64,000 bases of DNA from Vibrio sp. HI00D65 (GCF_001635455.1 NZ_LWEH01000025.1:124001-188000), one strand, 5' to 3'; positions 45,712 to 55,275 are shown, numbered from the stretch's first letter. Numbers and translations: made by a program. Notes: a model not told the origin generated them from the letters alone.

Positions 45712-46956
45712 CTATTTTTCGTTATCTAGTTGAAAATTGTTACGTGCGAAGATGACTTGGTTTTTACCTTGTTGTTTCGCGGTATAAAGTAATTTATCTG
45801 CTGCTTTGATCTGCTTATCTAAAGGAGCCTGAAGATCAGTCGCTCCAATACTTACGCTCACTTTGATTTTGTTTGAATTATGACAAACCTCATAGTCTTC
45901 AATAGCACTTCTCATTGATTCTAATGCTTCTACAAATTGTACGAATGGTCCACTTGTTAAAATACAAAACTCCTCGCCACCAAAACGAACGGTGAGATCG
46001 TTTGTAAAAAAATTCTTAATTATTCTTCCAACCTCAATCAATACAGCGTCACCTGCATCATGCCCATAAGTGTCATTTACGTTTTTAAAGAGATCAATAT
46101 CCATCATTGCAATACTTCTTTTTGAGGGTATTGTAGGGAGTTGGCTGAACATGTAGCGGCGGTTCCATAGTCCTGTGAGAGCATCCTCGTTAGCATGGCG
46201 AAGTAGTTCATTAGTAGCCTCTTTCATATCAAGGATTTGGTGGATACGGCAGAAAAACTCCTCTTGATTGAAAGGTTTGTAAAGAAAGTCATTGGCACCA
46301 GCCTTGAGAAATCGAGCTGTTAAGGTGCGATCGTCACTTCCAGAAAGCCCGAGAATTGCGAGTTGGTTACGATCATGGTTCTTACGGATTTCGTGAGTCA
46401 TTGAAATACCATCTTTGTTTGGCATATCATGATCAGTAACAATAAAAGTAATATCGTTATTTTTATTGAGAACCCTTAATGCGTGGGCACCATCTTCCGC
46501 TTCTATTGTTTGAATATATTGGTGTTCAAGGAGTTGAACGATATATCGCCGTACGACTGTAGAATCATCCACAACCAGAGCTTTGTGGTTTCGATTATTT
46601 GAAATCCGTTTAATTAATGGAAGTAAATAACTGACAGGGGAAAAGTTGTCTTTTAGGATGTAGTCTATAACCCCCTTCGCTAGAACTGCTTCCCTAAGTG
46701 TATTGTTGAATATGCGTGTGAGTACAATAATCTTCTGTTGATAGCTGAGTACAACATCGATAATTTCGCCGTCTTGACCATCAGGTAAACAGTAATCCAA
46801 GACAGTGCATAAAAAGTTTGTTTCTCGTTCTAAAATAATTTTAGCTTCTGCGACAGATTGAGCAGTTTCAACATCGTAGCCTGCATTATTCAACTGTTGG
46901 TACAAGTAGTTTCTGAATGTTCGACTATCCTCTACTACCAGTATCTTTTCTTTCAA
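45712..46956 (-). CDS. Diguanylate cyclase with two receiver domains
   Basis: A 414-residue cytoplasmic signalling protein: receiver 1 (about 1-120, acidic pocket VVED, phospho-Asp D54, Lys102), receiver 2 (about 124-245, VVDD, phospho-Asp D175, LYKPF with Lys227) and a GGDEF domain (about 255-410) with active-site GGEEF at 326-330 and MDIDLFKNVNDTYGHDAGD. The inhibitory-site RxxD five residues before GGEEF is replaced by FTND, so product inhibition through the I-site is probably absent. The PleD-like order suggests c-di-GMP synthesis switched by phosphorylation; no sensor kinase gene is adjacent, so it is an orphan regulator. Confidence 0.93.
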   Translation of the reverse strand: MKEKILVVEDSRTFRNYLYQQLNNAGYDVETAQSVAEAKIILERETNFLCTVLDYCLPDGQDGEIIDVVLSYQQKIIVLTRIFNNTLREAVLAKGVIDYILKDNFSPVSYLLPLIKRISNNRNHKALVVDDSTVVRRYIVQLLEHQYIQTIEAEDGAHALRVLNKNNDITFIVTDHDMPNKDGISMTHEIRKNHDRNQLAILGLSGSDDRTLTARFLKAGANDFLYKPFNQEEFFCRIHQILDMKEATNELLRHANEDALTGLWNRRYMFSQLPTIPSKRSIAMMDIDLFKNVNDTYGHDAGDAVLIEVGRIIKNFFTNDLTVRFGGEEFCILTSGPFVQFVEALESMRSAIEDYEVCHNSNKIKVSVSIGATDLQAPLDKQIKAADKLLYTAKQQGKNQVIFARNNFQLDNEK

Positions 46957-47078
46957 AATTGATTCCTACTTGCACACTATATTTATCATTAATAATAATA
47001 TCAGAATACGGATAATTATTGAAAATTATCATGGTTAGTTGGGTTGGAGGCTATTTAAAATCGAGTAATCATTGAGTA

Positions 47079-47098
47079 TACTGTTTTTATATACAGTT
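47079..47098 (+). promoter_or_regulatory. LexA (SOS) box of dinB
   Basis: TACTGTTTTTATATACAGTT is a full match to CTGT-N8-ACAG with consensus flanks, ending 21 bases before the dinB ATG. It lies inside the open frame upstream of that ATG, which confirms the internal start. Confidence 0.85.
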
Positions 47099-47119
47099 TC
47101 GAGGTTGAATTACTGGTTG

Positions 47120-48196
47120 ATGTGTAGTGCGGACCAAGAGAAAGTGAGAAAAATAATCCATGTCGATATGGACTGTTTTTACGCGGCTGTAGAAATGCGA
47201 GATAACCCGGCTTACCGTAATCGACCGTTAGCCGTAGGCGGGCATGAAAAGCAGCGTGGTGTGCTCAGCACATGCAATTATGAAGCGCGTAAGTTTGGTG
47301 TTCGTTCGGCCATGCCGACAGCTAAAGCGCTACAACTCTGCCCTAACTTGTTAGTTGTGCCGGGAAGAATGTCGGTTTATGTCGAGATCTCTAAAAAGAT
47401 CCGTGAGATTTTCTCTCGGTATACTTCGGTGATCGAGCCTTTGTCGTTGGATGAAGCATTTCTTGATGTGACCGACTCAAAGCAGTGTCATGGCTCTGCA
47501 ACACTTATCGCTGAATCGATTCGTCGTGATATTTGGAATGAACTCAATCTAACAGCGTCTGCCGGTATTGCTCCTATAAAGTTTTTGGCGAAAGTGGCTT
47601 CTGATATGAATAAACCTAACGGGCAATTTGTTATCCCTCCACAAGACGTGCAAGCGGTAATCGATGAACTACCACTTGAGAAGATCCCCGGCGTCGGCAA
47701 GGTGAGCATTGAAAAGCTTCACCAAGCGGGGTTTTTTATCTGCAAGGATATAAAAGAGTGTGACTATCGCGACCTACTACTTAAATTCGGTCGTCAGGGC
47801 GCCTCACTGTGGAAGCGCAGCCATGGTATCGATGAGCGAGGAGTTATTGTCGAACGCGAGCGAAAATCTGTTGGGGTTGAGCGAACCTTTACCCAAAACA
47901 TATCGACTTACGCTGAGTGTTGGCAGGTGATAGAAGACAAGCTGTTTCCTGAACTTGAAACTCGATTGGAAAAAGCGAGCCCAAGCAAAGCGATCATCAA
48001 GCAAGGTATTAAGCTTAAATTCGCTGATTTCCAGCAAACTACAATTGAGCACATTCATGCTTCTCTAGACCGCGAGCACTTTAAAGAGCTGTTAAGTGAA
48101 ATACTTAAAAGGCAGCAAGGGCGAGAGATACGCTTACTAGGTTTAAGTGTGATGTTGCAGCCCAAAGACCAAATGCGTCAGCTGAGCTTTTTCTAA
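47120..48196 (+). CDS. dinB: DNA polymerase IV
   Basis: A Y-family translesion polymerase of 358 residues. Catalytic Asp in HVDMDCFYAAVEMRDNP and Asp/Glu in EPLSLDEAFLD; LAVGGHEKQRGVLSTCNYEARKFGVRSAMP and the thumb helix-hairpin IPGVGKVSIEKLH also match. The C-terminus ends in QLSFF, a beta-clamp-binding QLxLF-type motif. The open frame begins at 47072, but the LexA box and the family start place translation at ATG 47120. SOS-induced, single gene with its own terminator. Confidence 0.95.
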   Translation: MCSADQEKVRKIIHVDMDCFYAAVEMRDNPAYRNRPLAVGGHEKQRGVLSTCNYEARKFGVRSAMPTAKALQLCPNLLVVPGRMSVYVEISKKIREIFSRYTSVIEPLSLDEAFLDVTDSKQCHGSATLIAESIRRDIWNELNLTASAGIAPIKFLAKVASDMNKPNGQFVIPPQDVQAVIDELPLEKIPGVGKVSIEKLHQAGFFICKDIKECDYRDLLLKFGRQGASLWKRSHGIDERGVIVERERKSVGVERTFTQNISTYAECWQVIEDKLFPELETRLEKASPSKAIIKQGIKLKFADFQQTTIEHIHASLDREHFKELLSEILKRQQGREIRLLGLSVMLQPKDQMRQLSFF

Positions 48197-48223
48197 ATAC
48201 AGAGGTTGGCGAGTGCTTTTCAT

Positions 48224-48262
48224 AAAAACCGACTCAGCTTTGTGGCTTAGTCGGTTTTTATC
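48224..48262. terminator. Bidirectional terminator between dinB and the recQ-like gene
   Basis: A long stem (aaaaaccgactcagc / gcttagtcggttttt, one wobble) with loop TTTGTG lies between the two convergent genes and has T-runs on both strands. Confidence 0.85.
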
Positions 48263-48270
48263 GTTTAGAG

Positions 48271-50205
48271 TTATCTTGGAAGCTGTTTTACGCGCGCTAA
48301 GGTGTCGGCGAAAGGTTGTTGCTCTAACTTTCCGTAGCCTGCCATTTTGCTTGCTTTAAGTTTGGTCGAAAGTGGTGTGGCTATTCCAGAAAGAAAACGA
48401 GTGATGGCTTCATCGGTTATCAGTTGTTGGCTTGCAGAAATAAACTCATGAATCCATGACATGACTGTCTCATCATCGACTAATTCAACATCAACGCTTG
48501 GCAAGGTTGCTACTTGACCGCGGCATACGGAGCAGTGACCGCAGGCTTTTGGCGATTCGTTGTCTGCAAAGTAGCTTGCTAGGCGCGAGCTTAGGCAGGA
48601 GTCAGCCTCAAAGAATCTCAGCATTTGATTAAGACGATTTATCTCGCTGTTCTCTTTTGCTTTAAACAAGTCAGTGAGTCGCTCAGACAACTGCATCATC
48701 TCTTCAGAAGTATTGTGGATCGCGTAAACATCGGTGATCTGTTTACTTTCGAGTTCAATCCAGCCCTGCTCATTAAAGTAATCGATAGCAGCAATTACGC
48801 GTTGACGATCAGCTTGGAAGTGAGTCCAAAGTGCTTCGAAGTCAACCTGGCACCAAACTCTCGCTTGCGGAGAACACTGGAAGATCGCTTCAACAAAGTT
48901 ACGACGCTCGCCTTGGAATTGCTCGCAGATCTGCTGTTTAGGGCGAATTAACTTAAATTTGTAGTCCGCAAAGTAGCTGTACTTCGGCTCAATCACGCCT
49001 TCAATTTCGAGGTAAACCAGCAGTGTTTTAAGCGGCAGCTGGCGAATGTTAGATTCACGCGAAAGTTGGTTAAGCATTATTTCCCATTGATTAGCGCCAG
49101 ATGGCCCAATGTTTTGGTTTTCGTAGATCTCTTTCAATACTGCTTGGATGGATATGTTGTCCGGTGTATCGCCAAACACGAAGTTCTCAAGCGTACTCAA
49201 GCCGTGTTTGTTAGCTAGTAAAATACACTCAGAAGCTTGTCCATCACGACCAGCTCTTCCTATCTCTTGTGAGTAGTTCTCTATCGATTTTGGTAAGTCA
49301 AAATGAATCACTCGGCGGATATTTGATTTGTCCACACCCATACCAAATGCAATCGTCGCCACAATACAGTGCACGTCATCATTCATGAATTGTTGTTGAA
49401 TGGAATCTCTATTTTCTGGTTTAAGACCGGCGTGATAAGCCACTGCGTTAACCCCGACATTGCGGAGCTGTTGAGCAACCATTTCTGCCGTTTGTTGCAG
49501 AGTGACATAGACAATTGTGGGTGCTTGCGCCGCTTGGTTGACCACATTACACAAGCTTTCTAACTTGTTAGCTTGTTCGCATGGCTGAATAGATAGGTCT
49601 AGGTTTTGACGATAGAAGCCAGTGACCACAACACGATCTTCATCGATATCGAACTTAGACTTCATATCTTGAATAACAGATGTTGTGGCGGTCGCTGTGA
49701 GCAGCAGCACCTGTGGAATATTAAGCTGCTCTTGATATTGAGGCAGCTTAAGGTAGTCTGGTCTGAAGTTGTGGCCCCATTCCGAGATACAGTGCGCTTC
49801 ATCGACCACAAGCAACGAGATAGGCACTTGGGAAATAAACTGGCGAAAGCGTTCGTTCTTTAATCGTTCTACTGAGATCATCAGTATCTTTGTGTCACCA
49901 TTGCGTACGGATTGCATCACTTGCTGGGTGGTTTGTCTGTCTTGGCTTGATTCGATTGCAGCCGCGCTGATGCCTTTGCTGTGTAGGAAAGCGAGTTGGT
50001 CTTTCATCAAGGCGAGCAGTGGCGATATCACCAAGGTAAGGTGGGGCAACTCTAAAGCGGGTAGCTGATAACAGAGTGATTTCCCCGAACCTGTCGGGAA
50101 TATTGCCGCTGTCGAGTGACCAGATAGAACATTATCAATGACTTGCTTCTGTCCGTTTCTCAGTGAATCGAATCCGAATACTTGTTTTAGCTTCTGCTCA
50201 ATCAT
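48271..50205 (-). CDS. RecQ family ATP-dependent DNA helicase, atypical C-terminus
   Basis: A 644-residue 3'-5' SF2 helicase. Core motifs: Walker A AIFPTGSGKSLCYQLPAL, LVISPLLALMKDQ, LVVDEAHCISEWGHNFRPDY (DEAH and the RecQ aromatic loop), LLLTATAT, VAYHAGL, VATIAFGMGVDKSNIRRVIH and SYSQEIGRAGRDG-like NYSQEIGRAGRDG. Unlike canonical RecQ, the zinc cysteines (C in DSCLSS, then CGHCSVC) lie near residue 550-585, after two winged-helix-like segments, and there is no HRDC domain. So this is probably a RecQ-like paralog, not the housekeeping recQ. The frame extends to 50286; ATG 50205 follows CAGGTAGAACACAA and starts the family N-terminus FGFDSLRNGQ. Confidence 0.9.
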   Translation of the reverse strand: MIEQKLKQVFGFDSLRNGQKQVIDNVLSGHSTAAIFPTGSGKSLCYQLPALELPHLTLVISPLLALMKDQLAFLHSKGISAAAIESSQDRQTTQQVMQSVRNGDTKILMISVERLKNERFRQFISQVPISLLVVDEAHCISEWGHNFRPDYLKLPQYQEQLNIPQVLLLTATATTSVIQDMKSKFDIDEDRVVVTGFYRQNLDLSIQPCEQANKLESLCNVVNQAAQAPTIVYVTLQQTAEMVAQQLRNVGVNAVAYHAGLKPENRDSIQQQFMNDDVHCIVATIAFGMGVDKSNIRRVIHFDLPKSIENYSQEIGRAGRDGQASECILLANKHGLSTLENFVFGDTPDNISIQAVLKEIYENQNIGPSGANQWEIMLNQLSRESNIRQLPLKTLLVYLEIEGVIEPKYSYFADYKFKLIRPKQQICEQFQGERRNFVEAIFQCSPQARVWCQVDFEALWTHFQADRQRVIAAIDYFNEQGWIELESKQITDVYAIHNTSEEMMQLSERLTDLFKAKENSEINRLNQMLRFFEADSCLSSRLASYFADNESPKACGHCSVCRGQVATLPSVDVELVDDETVMSWIHEFISASQQLITDEAITRFLSGIATPLSTKLKASKMAGYGKLEQQPFADTLARVKQLPR

Positions 50206-50350
50206 TTGTGTTCTACCTGAATTAATAAGTGTTGTCTTGATGCTAAAGCGAGCACTGATTGATGGTAGCGTCACTTGAGGTATCAAATCTCTTGCACCTA
50301 ATTGTACCTAATTCTATTCTGTAGCTCCTATAGAAAAGCATCCCAATAGT

Positions 50351-50824
50351 ATGAATAAGTCTGAGCTCCGCCAAATAATCTTAGATCAACTTGAATCCCG
50401 ATTACGTATCGCGCAGTCCGCTACACAGCGCGCCATTGATGCTGCGACTGATGAAGAGACGGTACCTGAACACAAATACGATACGTTGGCATTAGAAGCC
50501 TCGTACCTTGCTCACGGACAAGCGGTTAGGGTGCAAGAGTGCGAAGAGGATATTCAGTGTTACCGAAACCTAGTTTTACGTGACAGTGAGAAGGTGACTG
50601 TGAGTAGCTACGTTGTGGTGATTGACGAGCACGATCAATATAAGCATTTTTTCATGGGGCCAAGAGTCGGTGGGCTTTCTGTTACTTGGAACGGTAATGA
50701 GGTATCAATTGTGACGTCGAATGCGCCGTTTGGTCGGGCGCTTATGGGCAAAGAAGTCGGCGATGAGATTGAGTTTAGCGTCGCTGATAAACCGTTTTGT
50801 TACGAAGTGGTTTCTATTGATTGA
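50351..50824 (+). CDS. GreA/GreB-like transcription elongation factor family protein
   Basis: A 157-residue protein with a Gre layout: N-terminal helical hairpin (about 3-75, LRQIILDQLESRLRIAQSATQRA ... YLAHGQAVRVQECEEDI) and a C-terminal FKBP-like domain (about 82-155) ending in the Gre signature SNAPFGRALMGKEVGDEIEF. Gre factors enter the RNA polymerase channel and trigger cleavage of backtracked RNA through acidic residues at the hairpin tip; the tip here (DEETVPEHKYD) is acidic but not identical to GreA. It is not the housekeeping greA by sequence. Divergent from the recQ-like gene. The exact role is unknown. Confidence 0.8.
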   Translation: MNKSELRQIILDQLESRLRIAQSATQRAIDAATDEETVPEHKYDTLALEASYLAHGQAVRVQECEEDIQCYRNLVLRDSEKVTVSSYVVVIDEHDQYKHFFMGPRVGGLSVTWNGNEVSIVTSNAPFGRALMGKEVGDEIEFSVADKPFCYEVVSID

Positions 50825-50912
50825 GTCCCGGGTAAATTGATATAAAACCTTGCCCTGACAAAGAAGTATAAACTCGGGGTATAGTAATCTGGCAGATTGA
50901 TGAGAGGATGTT

Positions 50913-51689
50913 ATGAAAAGCAATGTATTTATGAAAAACAGTGTATTAATTGCATCGTTAACAGCGGCGATCTCTGTTGTGAGCCTGCCAACATTTGCAG
51001 CTCAATGTCGAGTTGATTTGAAGAATGAGTTGCGAATCGATGACCAAAAAGTTGAAATTCATCAGGTAAATGGTGATACAGCCGTATTCGATGATAAAAA
51101 CGATCTCTACATCCATGGCGAGAAAGTTGAGCTTGATGCTGACCAACAAGCAGCGATTGAAAAATATCGCGAGAGTATGAGTGAGTACATACCGCGAGCT
51201 AAGCAGATGGCGAGCGAAAGTCTCGCATTAGCCAATGATGTGATTGACGATATTGCTGTCAGCTTGGACTCTCCAGAATCGTTTGATAACGTAAAAGAGT
51301 CGATGAAAACGTTTTTCGCAGACCTAGAGGCCCGCTACTACAAAGACGGTGAATTGGTTTTGCCTGCAGACAGCTTTGAGTCGATGGCCAATGGTTGGTC
51401 TGAAGATTTCGAAAAGGCTAAAGAGATCTTTAATCAAGAGTTTATCTCTAGTGCCTTTAATGCCATGTCAGAAAAGATGAAGCAAGAAGGCGGACTCAAC
51501 CTGACGGAATTGACAGACAGCATGGCTGAACTCAAGCTGAAAGTTGAAGAGCGAATGAAGCAGCACGCTAAGCAGATGGAAGAAGAAAGCGCAGAGTTCT
51601 GTGATTCTCTTGATGAGATAGCGGAACAAGAGCAAGAACTGCATGAAATCATTCCGAACTTAAAAGATTATCAAGTATTCACGATTTAA
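50913..51689 (+). CDS. YggN/DUF2884-like periplasmic protein
   Basis: A 258-residue exported protein: signal peptide about 1-30 (KNSVLIASLTAAISVVSLPTFAA), then QCRVDLKNELRIDDQKVEIHQ, a helical middle (KYRESMSEYIPRAKQMASESLALANDVIDDIA) and a strongly charged helical C-terminal third (EERMKQHAKQMEEESAEFCDSLDEIAEQEQEL) with coiled-coil character. This pattern fits the YggN (DUF2884) family of unknown function. ATG follows GAGAGGATGTT. Two Cys could form a disulfide. Terminator follows. Confidence 0.75.
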   Translation: MKSNVFMKNSVLIASLTAAISVVSLPTFAAQCRVDLKNELRIDDQKVEIHQVNGDTAVFDDKNDLYIHGEKVELDADQQAAIEKYRESMSEYIPRAKQMASESLALANDVIDDIAVSLDSPESFDNVKESMKTFFADLEARYYKDGELVLPADSFESMANGWSEDFEKAKEIFNQEFISSAFNAMSEKMKQEGGLNLTELTDSMAELKLKVEERMKQHAKQMEEESAEFCDSLDEIAEQEQELHEIIPNLKDYQVFTI

Positions 51690-51710
51690 TTCTAGTCTAG
51701 TGATGGATAG

Positions 51711-51738
51711 CAAGAGTACCAGTTGGTGCTCTTTTTGT
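51711..51738 (+). terminator. Intrinsic terminator of the YggN-like gene
   Basis: Stem aagagtacc / ggtgctctt (one G-T pair) with loop AGTT, followed by TTTGTTTG, 22 bases past the stop. Confidence 0.75.
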
Positions 51739-51966
51739 TTGTAGTGTTTGCCCCACGCTCAATATCTGATTTGGTTTTGGGGCGTTCTGATAATCCTTGT
51801 ATTTATGGTGATGGAAAGCTATTGAACTGGGTTTTTGTTAATTTTGTGGTTCTAAATAGCGCATTGATTGTAAAAATTAGAGAATTGTTCATTTATTGGT
51901 TGTGTCTATCATTGCTTTTTATTACTGTACTCCTCAACTAGTTCACTGATTCTTTGTGCGAGCAAT

Positions 51967-53328
51967 ATGGACCAACAATCTTCTTCTTCAAGAGAGCTGT
52001 TTAGTTCTCGTTTAGGCTTTATTTTAGCTGCGGCTGGTGCTGCTGTTGGCTTAGGTAATATTTGGGGTTTTCCGACTCAGGTAGCGAGCAATGGTGGTGG
52101 CGCCTTCCTACTGGTTTACCTAATCATGATTTTCGTGGTTGCGTTCCCTATGCTGGTGGTTGAAATGGCGATTGGTCGTCATGGTCAAGCCAACCCAGTT
52201 GATAGCATGCGTTCACTAACGAGTAACCCATTAGGAAAGAAGGTCGGTGAATTTGTTGGTTGGATTGGGTTAAGTGTCCCAAGTGCCGTATTGGCATTTT
52301 ATAGTATTGTTGGTGGCTGGTTGATCTGCTTCCTAATTGGCGCTGTCGCTGATCTTATTGGTTTAGAGGCTGCTGCTGATTGGTTTAAAGGCTTCAGTGT
52401 TGAGCGTAATGTATTTGGTACTGTAGCGTTCTACGTACTGACCATTCTCATTGTACAGGGCGGTGTTAAGCAAGGTATCGAGAAGTGGTCGACGCGCTTA
52501 ATGCCAGCGCTGTTTGTTTTGTTCGGCTTGTTGTTCGTGTACATCATGACTCAAGCTGGCGCAATGGAAGGCTTAAAGCATTACCTAGTTCCTGATTTTG
52601 ATAAGGTGTGGGACAGAAAACTGATTCTAGCGGCGATGGGTCAAGGCTTCTTCTCGCTAACTATTGGTGGCTGTTCAATGTTGGTTTATGGCTCATACTT
52701 AAGTAAGAAAGAAAACCTGCCAAAAATGGCGATGAGCGTGACGCTGGTTGATACCGCTGTGGCTTTTATTGCTGGCTTAGTGGTTATGCCTGCAATGTTT
52801 GTTGCGATGCAAAAAGGCGTTCAAATCTATGCGGAAGACGGTTCACTATTGAGCTCTGACACACTGGTATTCACTGTTCTTCCGTTGATGTTTGATAGCT
52901 TAGGTGTGCTTGGTCAGATCTTCGCAATTGTTTTTTTCTTGTTGCTAACAATTGCGGCGTTGACGTCTTCTATCTCAATGTTAGAAGGCCCTGTAGCGTT
53001 AGTGAGCGAGCGTTTTAATACTAGACGTACGCCAACAAGCTGGGTGATTGGTGGTGCAATCGCGCTATTTAGTGTGGTGATTGTTTACAACTTTGCTGCG
53101 ATGTTTGGCATTGTTGCGATGATAGCGACACAATACCTGCAGCCAATTGCTGCATTGGTGTTCTGTCTGTTTGGTGGATGGGTATGGAGCCGAGCTTCAA
53201 AAGTGAAAGAGCTTGAGCAAGGTTGCCCGGACTTTCAACTTGGCTGTTTTGGTAAAGTTTGGCCGATGTATGTGAAGTTCGTGTGCCCAATCTTAGTGGC
53301 AACGGTCATCTGGGCTTCTTTCGGCTAA
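51967..53328 (+). CDS. Sodium-dependent transporter, neurotransmitter:sodium symporter family
   Basis: A 453-residue NSS-family (SNF) symporter with about 11-12 helices. The first helix contains the family Na+/substrate motif AAAGAAVGLGNIWGFP, and helix 2 has GGGAFLLVYLIMIF. Other typical stretches are WSTRLMPALF and MGQGFFSLTIGGCSMLVYGSYLSK (helix 6, the unwound substrate region). Substrates in bacteria are mostly amino acids; which one cannot be read from sequence. The 230 bases between the preceding terminator and this gene are AT-rich and hold no convincing gene. Confidence 0.9.
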   Translation: MDQQSSSSRELFSSRLGFILAAAGAAVGLGNIWGFPTQVASNGGGAFLLVYLIMIFVVAFPMLVVEMAIGRHGQANPVDSMRSLTSNPLGKKVGEFVGWIGLSVPSAVLAFYSIVGGWLICFLIGAVADLIGLEAAADWFKGFSVERNVFGTVAFYVLTILIVQGGVKQGIEKWSTRLMPALFVLFGLLFVYIMTQAGAMEGLKHYLVPDFDKVWDRKLILAAMGQGFFSLTIGGCSMLVYGSYLSKKENLPKMAMSVTLVDTAVAFIAGLVVMPAMFVAMQKGVQIYAEDGSLLSSDTLVFTVLPLMFDSLGVLGQIFAIVFFLLLTIAALTSSISMLEGPVALVSERFNTRRTPTSWVIGGAIALFSVVIVYNFAAMFGIVAMIATQYLQPIAALVFCLFGGWVWSRASKVKELEQGCPDFQLGCFGKVWPMYVKFVCPILVATVIWASFG

Positions 53329-53372
53329 TTCGCCGTTACTGTTCACTTGTCTATCGTTTAGACCTGAATGTA

Positions 53373-53408
53373 CCAAAGCCGCTCTCATAGAGCGGCTTTG
53401 GCGTATCT
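53373..53408 (+). terminator. Intrinsic terminator of the symporter gene
   Basis: A 12-bp stem (ccaaagccgctc / gagcggctttgg) with a five-base loop, 44 bases past the stop. The T-run is poor (GCGTATCT), so termination may be partial. Confidence 0.65.
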
Positions 53409-53437
53409 GAATGATAACGTTACGGGTTGTTGATAAG

Positions 53438-53471
53438 AAAAAGGCGCATCCCCGATGGAATGCGCCTTTGA
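53438..53471 (-). terminator. Intrinsic terminator of lipA
   Basis: On the minus strand aaaggcgcat / atgcgccttt with a ten-base loop is followed by TTTCTTATC, 22 bases past the lipA stop. Confidence 0.8.
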
Positions 53472-53493
53472 AACTTAGGAGATAAGTACTCGC

Positions 53494-54459
53494 TTACTTG
53501 ATTTCCATACCTTGTGCTTGCAAGTCTGCATGGTAAGAAGAACGTACAAACGGACCACATGCTGCGTGAGTGAAGCCGAGCTCAAGAGCAATCTCTTTTA
53601 GCTCGTCGAACTCTGAAGGCGGCACGTAGCGTTCTACTGGTAAGTGGTGGCGGCTTGGTGCTAGGTATTGACCAAGAGTCAGCATAGTTACGCCGTGCTC
53701 ACGAAGGTCTCTCAGTACTTGAATGATCTCTTCTTTGGTTTCACCAAGGCCCATCATAACGCCAGATTTTGTTGGGATGTCTGGGTGCTGCTCTTTGAAC
53801 TTCTTCAGTAGATCAAGAGACCACTTGTAGTTTGCACCTGGACGCGCTTTACGGTACAAGCGTGGCGCTGTTTCCAGGTTGTGGTTGAAAACATCTGGTG
53901 GATTGTCTTTCAGTAGCTCTAGTGCAACGTCCATACGACCGCGGAAGTCTGGAACCAGCGTTTCGATACGAATGTTTGGGTTTAGCTCGCGGATCTCACG
54001 GTTACAGTCTGCAAAGTGCTTAGCACCACCGTCGCGCAAGTCATCGCGGTCAACCGAAGTGATTACTACATACTTCAGTTTCATGTCTTGAATTGTCTTC
54101 GCCAGTTTCTTCGGCTCTTCTGCTTCAGGAGCAACAGGACGACCATGGGCAACATCACAGAACGGGCAGCGACGCGTACAGATAGCACCAAGAATCATAA
54201 ACGTTGCCGTACCGTGGTTGAAACACTCGGCTAGGTTAGGACAAGACGCTTCTTCACAAACTGAGTGCAGGTTGTTTTTGCGCATTGCTGATTTGATTTC
54301 TTGGATACGATGGCTGTCTGAAGGAAGTTTAATCTTCATCCATTCTGGCTTACGTAGTACTTCTTTCTGTTCAGCAGGCATATTCTTTACGGGAATTAAT
54401 GCCATTTTGTCAGCGTCACGATATTTAACGCCTTTTTCCATTTGGATTGGTTTGCTCAT
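53494..54459 (-). CDS. lipA: Lipoyl synthase
   Basis: A radical-SAM enzyme that inserts two sulfurs into octanoyl groups on lipoyl domains. 321 residues. The auxiliary cluster motif C-x4-C-x5-C is [13 protein letters not shown], the radical-SAM C-x3-C-x2-C is CTRRCPFCD, and the C-terminal Ser ligand region is [12 protein letters not shown]. Follows lipB by 4 bases; last gene of the lipB-lipA unit. Confidence 0.97.
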   Translation of the reverse strand: MSKPIQMEKGVKYRDADKMALIPVKNMPAEQKEVLRKPEWMKIKLPSDSHRIQEIKSAMRKNNLHSVCEEASCPNLAECFNHGTATFMILGAICTRRCPFCDVAHGRPVAPEAEEPKKLAKTIQDMKLKYVVITSVDRDDLRDGGAKHFADCNREIRELNPNIRIETLVPDFRGRMDVALELLKDNPPDVFNHNLETAPRLYRKARPGANYKWSLDLLKKFKEQHPDIPTKSGVMMGLGETKEEIIQVLRDLREHGVTMLTLGQYLAPSRHHLPVERYVPPSEFDELKEIALELGFTHAACGPFVRSSYHADLQAQGMEIK

Positions 54460-54463
54460 GATT

Positions 54464-55123
54464 TTATGCTTCTGCTGTAATGTAACTGGTGGCTTGAATG
54501 TCTACTTGGTCATAGCCGAGCAGCTCTACGAGCTCTTGTATTAACTGTTGCTCAACGTTCTCTAATTCACTTGGTCCGCCTAGCTGGCTTACTTGTGCCA
54601 TTTCCATACCTTGGTAACCACATGGGTTAATGCGTAGGAATGGGGACAAGTCCATATCGACGTTCAGTGCTAGTCCATGGAATGAGCAGCCACGTCGAAT
54701 TCGTAATCCGAGTGAACAGATTTTCTTGCCATCGACATAAACACCAGGAGCGTCAGGTCGGGCAGCTGAATCTATATTGTAAGCTTTCAGAGTGTTGATT
54801 ACGAGGTTCTCAATATGAGTAACCAAATCGCGCACTCCGAACTTCTTGCGGCGGATGTTAATCAGAAAGTACGCCACTAACTGGCCTGGGCCGTGGTAAG
54901 TCACTTGGCCACCGCGATCGCTTTGTATCACAGGAATATCGCCAGCATTTAATACATGCTCAGCTTTGCCTGCTTGTCCTTGAGTGAAGACTGGATTGTG
55001 TTCAACCAACCATACTTGGTCTACGTCTTCTTCTGTGCGTTCGTCTGTGAACTTATGCATGGCTTTCCATACAGGTTCGTAATCCTGACGGCCTAATTTT
55101 TTTACGATTAGCTTATTTTGCAA
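54464..55123 (-). CDS. lipB: Octanoyltransferase LipB
   Basis: Transfers octanoate from acyl carrier protein to lipoyl domains, the substrate step for LipA. 219 residues; conserved [38 protein letters not shown], catalytic Lys in [23 protein letters not shown] and catalytic Cys in INPCGYQGM. The start codon is a TTG preceded by GAGGGAGTGCCGC; no better start exists and it aligns with the E. coli N-terminus. Confidence 0.96.
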   Translation of the reverse strand: MQNKLIVKKLGRQDYEPVWKAMHKFTDERTEEDVDQVWLVEHNPVFTQGQAGKAEHVLNAGDIPVIQSDRGGQVTYHGPGQLVAYFLINIRRKKFGVRDLVTHIENLVINTLKAYNIDSAARPDAPGVYVDGKKICSLGLRIRRGCSFHGLALNVDMDLSPFLRINPCGYQGMEMAQVSQLGGPSELENVEQQLIQELVELLGYDQVDIQATSYITAEA

Positions 55124-55275
55124 AGCGGCACTCCCTCAAGGATTAATAAAGTGAACGCATTATAAACGCGAAACATGTTTCTAACTACTGATGGACTGCA
55201 AGGTTTTTCAACTTTCTTTGTATTTATTTAAAATTAAGTTGAATGAATTTGACCGCAATAGGGTGCTATAAACAA

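Noticed and set aside
47072..47119. TTG-started N-terminal extension of DinB
   Set aside because: The LexA box sits within it, and family members start near HVDMDCFYAAVE.
51723..51941. Hydrophobic 72-residue frame before the sodium symporter
   Set aside because: It begins inside a terminator hairpin with a non-ATG start in AT-rich DNA, where hydrophobic frames arise by chance.
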